DNA of 64,000 nt, taken from assembly GCA_021234155.1 (NCBI GenBank), contig JAJEKV010000019.1, positions 19,839,359 through 19,903,358 of the forward strand, read 5' to 3'. This document shows, piece after piece, positions 47,655 to 56,177 of the stretch. A program made the position numbers and the translations under genes. The notes under the pieces are model-generated. The model ran no database searches and was not told the DNA's origin. It worked only from the letters and a program-made list of their open reading frames with translations. Numbering within the stretch: the first letter of the stretch is position 1; each line of letters begins with the position of its first letter. The DNA is from Isoetes taiwanensis. Taxonomy: Eukaryota; Streptophyta; Lycopodiopsida; Isoetales; Isoetaceae.

Positions 47655-48287
47655 CTATTTATCTGTCCTCTTGATGTATTTGGCCAGTCTCATGTCCTTT
47701 GGCTGAAGCGTGACTCTTTTTGCATGGACCGTGCATGCCAGTGAATCTTCGAAGTGTTGCACGGCCTCCATCTCTGCTGCTTCTTGTAAAGCGAGTAACA
47801 TGTCGTTGGTTACTCGCTTGTCGGGGTCGAAATCCCACAAAATCTCCCGGACAAATCTCTGGAATGCAGCTCTGAGGATAAGAAATCCGTAACTCCGTTG
47901 GAAGTGTCGGATTTCTCGCAAGGCTTTCCCAAATACTGAATTTTAAGATCTTCTCTTGGGCTTCTGTGGGGGGTCCGGAAGCTCTGGTGGGGGTTTCAGC
48001 CGGAGTGTCTCACGTGTTGGCCGCCCTCCTTCAATATATTTTACCTTGTATGCCTCGTAATAGGCACTGTACTCGGTGTGCATCCTCTTTGCCTTCTCTT
48101 CTTTCCTCTTGGTCCTCTCTTCTTTCTTCCGCCTCTTCTCTAGATTTCGGTAGTATCTAGGTCGCCTCTCCATGTCGGCCTTCAGTTTCTCTTCAGCATC
48201 CTTGAGTTTCTGCTCGGCGGCGAGGACTTGGGCGCTGGGCTTATCATCGTTGCTTACCTTACGAGCGGTCTGCTCCGTCCTAGCCAT
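47655..48287 (-). CDS. Divergent histone H3-like ORF with long charged insert and one in-frame stop
   Basis: The ATG at 48287 opens MARTEQTARKVS, matching the H3 tail ARTKQTARKS except Lys4 to Glu. About 95 charged residues follow, probably coiled coil (AAEQKLKDAEEKLKADMERR, then a Lys/Arg/Glu-rich run), ending PPPELPDPPQKPKRRS. A TAA at 47943-47945 (codon 115) interrupts. The same frame continues FGKALREIRHFQRS, AFQRFVREI, LLALQEAAE and HAKRVTLQPKDMRLAKYIK to TAG at 47655. These match the H3 alpha-N, alpha-1, alpha-2 and alpha-3 regions. Loop 1 has canonical H3 length; REIRHFQ resembles CENH3. An H3 would pair with H4 in nucleosomes. A TATA box and telo-box lie upstream, and retroelement hairpin arrays lie on both sides. 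The stop means pseudogene, readthrough or sequence error. Confidence 0.8.
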
Positions 48288-48393
48288 TGTTTGACAGAGT
48301 TCGATTTGGATCAGGGCGCCGGAAGATAGCCTGTTGGGACAAGCTCGAAGGACAACGTGGGAAACCCTAAAAAAAATGAGGTCTAAGTCCACT

Positions 48394-48421
48394 TAATTTA
48401 TAGGGTTAAATTTTAGGGTTT
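48394..48421 (-). promoter_or_regulatory. TATA box and telo-box upstream of the H3-like ORF
   Basis: On the minus strand AAACCCTAAA (48421-48412) precedes TATAAATTA (48402-48394), about 110 bp before the ATG at 48287. Telo-boxes are common in plant promoters of histone, ribosomal and other growth-linked genes. A second AAACCCTAA lies on the plus strand at 48362-48370. Confidence 0.55.
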
Positions 48422-48497
48422 GGCCTAAGTGCTTATTTTCTTGGTTTGTTGGTGAAATCCTCCATATCCCGAATCAAAGCTGGGTCTTCTTCAACTA

Positions 48498-48526
48498 CTA
48501 GTAATGGTGCCCAGCGTTGCTGGGCA
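48498..48526 (-). mobile_element. Helitron-like 3' terminus
   Basis: Minus strand: hairpin with 8-bp stem (48508-48526, core GCCCAGC/GCTGGGC), seven spacer bases, then CTAG followed by T. It has the same layout as 33639-33668 with different stem bases, so the structure is kept while the sequence changes. Confidence 0.6.
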
Positions 48527-48639
48527 TAAGTTGGGAATCTGTATAGACGGAAACCTGTTCATCTCAGACTCCTTTTCATAAATCTAATATAATAAAAACG
48601 AAATCCAGTATTCTTGGGCTATAATAGGTTGTTGTGTAC

Positions 48640-49010
48640 TTGACACCCTTTTTCATTTCTCTTTCTATTTTTTATTTTTCCATACCTTTTTCCATTCCTT
48701 TTTCCTCACCTTTTTTACATGCTCCTCATCCCTTTCATCTTCAAAGTTTTTCCGTGCCCTTCCCCTCTTCTTCTTTTCTAATTTCCTATCCCGTTTCCTC
48801 GTGCACCTTTTCCCTTCCCTTTTCCCCTCTCTGCCTCCTTTTTCGTTTTTCCTTTCCCTTTTTATTTTCCCATGTTCTTTTTTTTGTCTCTCCACCATTT
48901 TTCGCTTCCCTTTTCCTCCTTTCCTCACCCTTTCCTCTTTCCCTTTTTCTGTTGCCCTTTTTCCCTTCCTTTTCCTCCCTCCCCCTTTTCTTTTACCTTA
49001 TTTTTCCTTA
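48640..49010 (+). repeat. ~370-bp polypyrimidine tract
   Basis: The plus strand is almost entirely T and C, built from variants of TTTTCCCTTCC. ORFs here are low-complexity. From 49011 to 49747 there is no recognisable gene, only a T-rich run near 49205-49250. Confidence 0.85.
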
Positions 49011-49747
49011 AGGTAGCCTAATAATATCCAAAATGTTTTAAATCACTATTGTTCTAATATTTAATATCTAAGCTCAATAGTAAACATGTGCCTGGAGTAT
49101 CCATGCATTAGTAGGTATGTTTATATGGAGTTGATACCCTATAGCGTACAAATTTTTTGACTAATTAGTTTTGGCCATGTCTCTCCACGGAACCTCTCTT
49201 GTGTGTGTGTGTTCTTTTCTTTTTCTTTTTTTGTTTTCTTTTTTTTTTTTTAAGAGAAGGAGGAGGAGATTTTAAACATATCCTGGCAACACATAACATA
49301 TGTAGGGGTACGTGTATGTACGGATATGGTGTCTATATGGATAGGAGTGTGTTCGTTCCCAATAGAAGTGGCAATTCCATCAAATGCATAATCAACAAAC
49401 ATATATGTGATATTGGACAGAATGGCCATCATGGTGTAAACAAAGATCCACTCTATAAGGCTCTTTAAAAATTAGAGAATGGAATGATAAACATATGCAA
49501 ATGATTAGATTAGTATCTTTTCGGGGCAAAGTGAATTATGTCGTTTGAATGCAAAGTGTATGAAATTATAAGATTACACATTAGTGGTACTTAGTTGAAA
49601 ATATCCATCATGGTAGATAGATTTGTGAACGCCATTTTAGCTTTTAAGAAAAATGCTATTTTATCTACAGACAGAATGCCCTTTGTTATCTATCGAATGT
49701 TTAACTTCTGCTCTTTTGATGTTCTATTCTATTAACTAGCCCATTGT

Positions 49748-49815
49748 ATGGGTCCCATGACCTATTGGTCTTCGTGGACGTTAAAAAAACTATTCTATTC
49801 TATTCTATTCTATTA
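49748..49815 (+). mobile_element. Very short LINE 3' end with (ATTCT)n tail
   Basis: ATGGGTCCCATGACC, then GGTCTTCGTGGACG and a pentanucleotide run, match the last about 70 bp of the LINE ending at 12184. Everything 5' of that is missing. Confidence 0.75.
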
Positions 49816-50264
49816 AGGACAATGGTCGTTAAAGGTGCATTTAAGCTTGTATATTTTATAGATTTATACTACTTGGGACTTCAAATGGTTTCAAAATAAA
49901 CTTGTTTGTACTTTTTAACGGGAATGCCAACAAATAATCTTTGAGATGTCAAATGACTTTGATGTCATCACAATTGTCGGGATTGTAATGAACATCATGA
50001 ACATTACATTGGTAACTACATTTATGCCAATTTATATAATTATATAATACTCAAAATGCAAGGAATGATCACTGCATTTATCAATGTCGATAGCCATCAT
50101 CCATCATATCTTGAATGAGCATCTAGAAAAGCAAGCTTGCCGAATGAATAAAAGAGGTAAATTATCTAAAAACAAAAAAAATGGAGGATTATGCTCAATA
50201 ACGTAATAGAAATACTTGTATTTTGATTGCAAGGAGATCACATGGAATTTGAGATATTCTCATG

Positions 50265-51090
50265 AGTGTGTATCTCATGGTGTAGAGAGAAAGGTCTACC
50301 TATAATACCACCTACAACCTGTACAATGAAACTATGCAATCAAATTTAATATACAATTGCATGAGGCTTTCGATGCCACCTACAACCTGTACAATGAAAC
50401 TATGCAGTCAAATTGATTATACAATTACATGAGACTTTCGATGCATGAATATGCTATAAGGACAGAGGACACAATCTCTAATAGACTTGCCATGTTATTA
50501 TTTAATGTGGATGGCTATGATCAAGATTGGCCAGTGGTTGGCTATGTCTATGGCTATGTGCAAAGCAAGAAAAAAATGTTGGAAATAAGAATTAGAAAAT
50601 AGAAGGCGGCCTGAACACCACAACTAGATTTTTGAGCTCATCCCATGAAACTAAAAGACTGCTCATGTCTTGGCATTTCTATAAAAAAGAGATTAGAAGT
50701 GGAGTCTGAGATCTGTAGTTTTTCTTATCATCATATTCTATTCTATTCTCATGAGTGTGTGTCTCGCAGTGTAGAGAGAAATGTCTATAATACCACCTAC
50801 GACCTGTACAATTAAACCATGCAGTCAATTCTAGTATACAATTGCCTAAGGCTTTGGATGCATGAATATGCTCTAAGGACAGAAGACGCAATCTCTAAAG
50901 AACTTGCCAGATTGTTATTATTTAATGTGGGATGTCTAAGCAAGAGTACAATGCTGGAAAAAAGAATTACAAAATAGAAGGCAGCCTGAACAACGCAGCT
51001 AGATTTTTGGGCTAATCCCATGAAACTAAAAGACTGTTCATGTCTTGGGATTTTTATAAAAAAGGGATTAAAAGTGGACCTTGAGACTGT
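50265..51090 (+). repeat. Tandem duplication of a ~350-440 bp unit
   Basis: Copies at about 50265-50712 and 50745-51090 share CACCTACAACCTGTACAAT, GATGCATGAATATGCT, AAATAGAAGGCGGCCTGAAC and GAAACTAAAAGACTG. A short ATTCT run (about 50732-50750) sits at the junction. From 51091 to 52390 I see no gene; the ORF at 51020-51235 has no known motif. Confidence 0.7.
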
Positions 51091-52392
51091 TCCATTGACA
51101 AAAGAAGAATCCCTATTTGTATTTGAGGAGCAGAGGAAACAAAGCAAAGATCTATTGGCATCACAACGAAGAAAATATTATTTTGTGACAATAACAATCA
51201 TAGGAGATAGGCACCCCATCCTCCATCTAGTTTGAATGAGTGCAATGAGTGACCAATAGCACAGACTTTGGTGCCAAGAGCAGAATCGAGAAGAGGAAAC
51301 AGTGGGTGTTTTCAGCCACAATAATTGCATAACAATGGTCAAATATTGTGATAAACTTACTCAGATGTCTGAGTGCCAAATGGTAAGGCTGAACTACTGC
51401 AAATGTTCAAGTTGTTTCAAAGTAGGAGTAGTACTTGCTCAGTAGCTGGGTGGCACTGCCTCCAAATGCTCAAATGCTGGAGCAAATGATACACCAAAGC
51501 TGGAGACAAAACAAAATAAAATTAGCCTTCTATACAACTTTATATCAAAAAGCTTACAAAGGATACCTTGAATAAGAAAAAAAAAAAACTGGAAATTTTA
51601 TACCATAGCCAAACTTCATGGACGGCTAGCTCCAAAGTGAGAAGCCTGCAAATAAAGAGCCTCGCCCTGATCAGAAGACCTTCAATAAGCCCATGTGGGC
51701 AACAGATGTTTGGCCTGATGCATCGACTCTAGAGCTCAGATTTGGGTTACAGGCCACATGTAACAAATAACCAAGCTAGAGATGCAGATCAAGACATATG
51801 ACATTTGCCTTATAGGATTCCATGACCTGCAGCAGGTTGTGTATAATGGGTATGGTGAGGCTATAATATTGTCACAACAATTATTATTACTATAATTATT
51901 ACTATGAAGATGACCTTGCACTTTTCAAGCATGTTTAGGAAGTGTAAATAATTGCCTTCTTATGTAGCATGTTCCAGGTTCTAATGGAGGACCAAAGCTT
52001 CCTCATCAAGATAACTATTTTTTGTGTAACAAACGCTAGTCTAGAAATAGACTTTCCAAGAAATTATACCTATCCAATCAGAACATTCAACCTGCAATGA
52101 GGTATCTAACCAGGCTACATGCACTTGTAAAACGGGGAACTCAGCTGTGATAATATGAAAAGTACGATGGTTGTTTTAATTTTAAGGGAAAGAACATCAC
52201 ATTTGGGGCAATCATAAATAGAGAAGAGTTACTCTTACCTCAGATGGCGAGTAATTTCTTGGAAGCGAAGCCCATTGTGCCAATTGCCTGTGCATCCAAT
52301 GAACCAATTGTTGAACCTAAATGGTTGGCACAGAGAATAGAGCCCATCTGCAACAACGAAGGGGACTTTCCTTTGCGGGATTATCTTGAATT

Positions 52393-52536
52393 AGAGCACA
52401 TTCTGATCAGAACGTCTGAAACACAGACCGCATCATTGATTATGAAGGAGCATAATATGTTGAAATAGAGTATGTTCTGATCAGAATGTCGGAAACACAG
52501 AATGCTTCATTGATTCTAAAGGAGCGTAATATGAAG
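52393..52536 (+). repeat. Tandem duplication of ~70 bp
   Basis: GTTCTGATCAGAATGTC-like sequence, AAACACAGA, TTGATT and AAGGAGC occur twice in the same order. Confidence 0.7.
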
Positions 52537-53120
52537 AAGAATACCTCAGCGCATGCAAAGGCCTCTTCCCAGCAAAAGCTTAGATAACCTGCCAAGAGCT
52601 CTGCTAGGTTTGTTCTGCCATTCTCGGCATTCACCATATGCGCGCATCCGTAGACCTTCACTTGATTTTTTAGAAATGTTAGAAGCAATGCTGGCTTCAT
52701 GTTTTGTAATGTGTGCACTGTGCATTTGGTACATCTCAAATTTATCTTTGACTTTCCATAATCCATATCTTGCATCTGCCAGCTTATCTTACTATGTAGT
52801 CCCATAAAGAAAAATAATACCCATATCCTAGTTTCAAGTTCCACCCATCATCCAAGATAATCCAGCACGTTGGTTTTTTCCAAGGTCCATTCCACACATA
52901 CCTCTCACTCATACTATAACTGTATATTCTCAAGCAGCGGCTGGAAACCAGAAAGATGAACTAAACAAATGCCTCCCAACACAAGCTGGCAAACCATAGA
53001 CATTATTTAGAAAAATCCATATTTCTCTGCCATGTCATTGCATTCTGATGATTATTTTTTCAGAAAATTTTCCAATTCAATCCTAACTTATCATCTGTTT
53101 TGTACATTGCAGCAGTTTGA

Positions 53121-53733
53121 TTACCAATAGTCTCCAATTAGCTTGCCTGTCGCCGGAGGCATCCATCTGCCAGAATTGTACACATTTTCTCCAACCTTCC
53201 AGCCTGGGGCATGAGCCATGATCCTCGCTTCTTCTTCAAGTTGTTTTTGGTATTCCTTAACGAACCTAAGATAGATAACTAACAATCAGAATCACCTTGC
53301 CACTAAACGTGATAAAAAGTTAGTACTACCTCAAATCTTCCTCAGCTTGAAGAAAAGGCATTATAGCTTGTCGACCGGCAATCTTCTCAGCTTTCACAGC
53401 CCTGTAATTTAATTTATTCATATAAAATTTAGGAGTCTGCATATACCCGCAAAAAGCAACCACAGAATTTACCGATGATCATGTTGATTTTGCTTTGTAT
53501 TGCGATTATTGTTTCATTTACAACTATGGAGGATTCAGCATAGAGACAGAGAAACACACCTGCGATACTTGTTGCCCTGTCCAACCTGATAAAGCCCATA
53601 TGAAATAATGAGGGCAGCTCCAGTGAAGATGGCAACTGCACTGGGTCCAGTGTTAGAGGGGCATGTCTTGAAGGGGGGGCATGTCCTTGACACTGGCCAT
53701 GCCCTTCTGGCCTCGGATTAGAGTTTCCGTCAT
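53121..53733 (-). pseudogene. NDUFA13: NDUFA13 / GRIM-19, complex I subunit copy with damaged exon 1
   Basis: Predicted exons are 53733-53560, 53401-53330 and 53265-53121, with GT-AG introns. Exon 1 encodes [20 protein letters not shown] and, in another frame, [10 protein letters not shown] and [14 protein letters not shown] with the single membrane segment. Exons 2 and 3 are intact: AVKAEKIAGRQAIMPFLQAE, then [15 protein letters not shown] and TAA. NDUFA13 is an accessory subunit of mitochondrial complex I, about 143 residues in plants. Here roughly 14-15 residues (the usual Gly/Pro-rich GPPPGG...YARR stretch) are missing and the junction shifts the frame by one. The protein would otherwise be about 129 residues. 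Introns exclude a retrocopy. The gene lies within a putative Helitron inside a retrotransposon. Confidence 0.85.
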
Positions 53734-53868
53734 AGCTACAGCTGCTTGGAGCTTCCGGTGTTCGGATCGTTCGTCTTCCCTATATTGTTCGAAAGATTGG
53801 CAAATCGTAATCATAGGATAAAGTGATTAAACCTCAGCCATTGGATCTAGGGCGTGGTCCATTACTTG

Positions 53869-53956
53869 CACTAAAACATTATAATATAAGATTTTTCCTC
53901 AAACCCTTCTAAGCACTAAAACATTATAATATAAGATTTTTCCTCAAACCCTTCTA
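53869..53956. repeat. 44-bp tandem duplication
   Basis: GCACTAAAACATTATAATAT plus the 24 bases after it are repeated once, at 53869 and 53913. The unit spans the proposed Helitron/retrotransposon junction. Confidence 0.85.
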
Positions 53957-54016
53957 AGCATGCGCGAGGAGCGTGTTAGGTCCAGACCTAACTATGCCCT
54001 GTTGCATCCTTAAAGG
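53951..54016 (-). repeat. 66-nt hairpin, copy 3
   Basis: The most diverged copy: opens CTTCTAAGCATGCGC, keeps the inner GTTAGGTCCAGACCTAAC and ends TTAAAGG. Confidence 0.65.
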
Positions 54017-54164
54017 TGTTGACCTCTTTTTGCTTTAAACTTATCCAATTTAAACAAATTAACATGCATTTCTAACTAATTTAAGCATTATAAGCAAGAT
54101 TCTATCATTACTTTTAGAATTTAAGTAAATTTGGATCAAATTTCGAGGTCACTTTTAGGGGACC

Positions 54165-54230
54165 CCTCTAAGTGTGCGCGAGGAGGGTGTTAGGTCATGA
54201 CCTAACTATGCCCTGGCGCACCCTTAGAGG
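54165..54230 (-). repeat. 66-nt hairpin, copy 4
   Basis: Opens CCTCTAAGTGTGCGC, inner GTTAGGTCATGACCTAAC, closes GCGCACCCTTAGAGG. It starts 214 bp after copy 3. Confidence 0.8.
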
Positions 54231-54378
54231 TGTTGCTCCAAAAATGACTTTTACTTAATGTTTTTCTGTGTTTTAACATACAAATCTAGCTAATTCGAGC
54301 TTTTTAAGCGGGATTTCATCTTATATTTTACAATTTGGGGCTCCTAAGGCCGAGTTCTAGGGTTCATATGGGGTGACC

Positions 54379-54444
54379 CCTCTAAGAGTGCGCGAGAGAC
54401 CCATTAGGTATGGACCTAACATGCTCCTGGCGCACCCTTGGAGG
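54379..54444 (-). repeat. 66-nt hairpin, copy 5
   Basis: Opens CCTCTAAGAGTGCGC, inner TTAGGTATGGACCTAA, closes GCGCACCCTTGGAGG. It starts 214 bp after copy 4. Confidence 0.8.
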
Positions 54445-54686
54445 TGTCGGCCGAAAGTGCCTGAAATTTATTAGGCTCTCTTAGGTGCTTTTCTTCTATT
54501 TGTTCATCTTACTTATGTTCTCTAATTATCCTAATTCTAGATGATTACTAACTCTACCCCGGGAAGAAAAAATTTCCCACTACTCGAGGTTCGTGCTTGG
54601 GCTTTTATCTCCAAGACTGAATGTCTAGATTAGTTAGTTCCTATAGGATTACGGTCAGTGCTCAATCCTGGTCTGCCAAGATCGGA

Positions 54687-54698
54687 GCTCTGATACCA
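54687..54698 (-). promoter_or_regulatory. Primer binding site for initiator tRNA-Met
   Basis: Minus strand TGGTATCAGAGC complements the 3' end of plant initiator tRNA-Met and lies one base downstream of the LTR end CGTCACA. It fixes the element as minus-strand. Confidence 0.9.
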
Positions 54699-54699
54699 T

Positions 54700-56177
54700 T
54701 GTGACGGCCCCAGCTCATATACGATGCCCTGATCGTATACAAACTGGAGATCATCCCTCAAACCAGCATCTGCTCGCTGACGTGAGGCCGTCCACCTAAC
54801 ATCGGGCTCTTGATGGTGGCCAAGAACCCGACGGGGAAGAATGGACGTGTCATTCATCCCGTCTCCCTCGGGATCGATCTAACTGCGGAAGCGTAAACAC
54901 ACATGAGCACATGACATAAACCAATAATAACATACCCACCTTGAAGGGTGGTCCACCATATCACAGTAGCTGCATCAACACATCAGTACATCAGCATAAC
55001 ATAGGGAAGTCCTACCCAGGCTCAGACTCATGGGGAAAGACTGACGGCTTGGGCTCCCAGATAGCAATGCAGACAGAATTCACGGCAAATGGATTTGGCT
55101 GGCATAGGAACATGGCCGTTGGGTAGTCCACTCCATCCGCCCCTCCTGTGCATACTTTCCAGATAGGCTGAAAAGTATTGGAGCCTGACTGTAGCCTGCC
55201 GGGTGAATAGCCAGAGGGGCTACTACTACTGAGTTGCATCTCCCCAGCCCCGATGAGGCAGGAGGAGATCACTCTCCTCCAGAAGGTTCATGCCAATCAC
55301 AGGCGAGCTAGAGAGCCACTGCTCGTATACGACTTGAACCCCTAGAAGATGACGCATCACCCAAGAGGTGTCGAGCCCATACCCTGCCCTCACGCAGTGC
55401 CAGGATATTAGGCCTAGCTCACAACGTTCCCCGGCCGTCGCTACGCACCAGAGGGATCAACTGTGATTAGACAAGCCCTCCCTTGTCAGCCGGTCTAGCT
55501 CCGCCACCCACAGCCAGGCGGGCTCTTATGCACAGGCCACATTAATTGGGAATTAATGGGCTAAAACTAGGATCATCCATCTACTTGGGCTCTAGGTCTC
55601 TACCCCCCTTCCCAATACACAAGATGTCAAACATCAACACAGAACTGAAATAATAGAATACATCTATTCTAATCTACCTAATCATACATGGTTAGGTTCC
55701 TTTGTTAGTGTTTATCATTCTTAGGCTGTAGGGGTCGCCTATAGCTAAGAATGGATACTAATCCTATGGAATGAGGGCTGAAAACTCGGATCTAACTATC
55801 GGATCAACCACTAACCCGCTTCTTGGCTGGCTCCCACTCCTCTGAAAGCGTCCATGCTGCTGGATTTCGAGACTGCTGGTCTTGGATCGAGCTGCAACCT
55901 AGGAATTCCGATTCCTCTGCTACTCTTCAGGCGAAATGGCGTCCAATGCTGCTCCAATCCGACCTATAGGGGCTGGAAACCGAAAGGGTTTCCCTTTTAG
56001 GGTTTATGCCCCTTTATCCCCACGAATTTTAGGGCTGGGCCCTTTTGGTCAATGGGCTATTGCCACATGGCAAAAGATATTATATTCACATGTGGCCTTA
56101 ACATGTGCAATATAATGGTTCACAAGGTCGTCGTGTACATGTCATCTGAGTCGACATGTACTAGTGACATGTCAGTA
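54700..56177 (-). repeat. Right LTR, truncated at its U3 start
   Basis: Homologous to 40903-42433, starting at the same TGTGACGGCCCCAG. About 85-90 bp that would contain the LTR start and polypurine tract are deleted at about 56177, so this copy could not template a complete new element. Confidence 0.8.

Larger units (their letters stand above)
48498..53891 (-). mobile_element. Putative Helitron carrying an NDUFA13 copy
   Basis: The 3' terminus is at 48498. On the minus strand a TC start preceded by A (A then TCTTATATTATAATG) lies at 53891, or 44 bp further right at 53936 because that end is tandemly duplicated. This would place the insertion inside the retrotransposon, between the H3-like ORF and the right hairpin array. 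No Rep/helicase is present, so it would be non-autonomous. Capture of a host gene piece with introns is usual for plant Helitrons. The 5' end is the weak part of this call. Confidence 0.45.

Noticed and set aside
47936-48257. An intron removing the charged insert of the H3-like ORF (donor AAG|GTAAGC at 48257, acceptor TTCAG at 47936)
   Set aside because: Joining these sites puts the histone fold out of frame, while the unspliced frame is open except for one stop.
48634-49016. ORFs rich in Phe/Ser/Pro or Lys/Arg/Glu
   Set aside because: They are direct products of the polypyrimidine tract.
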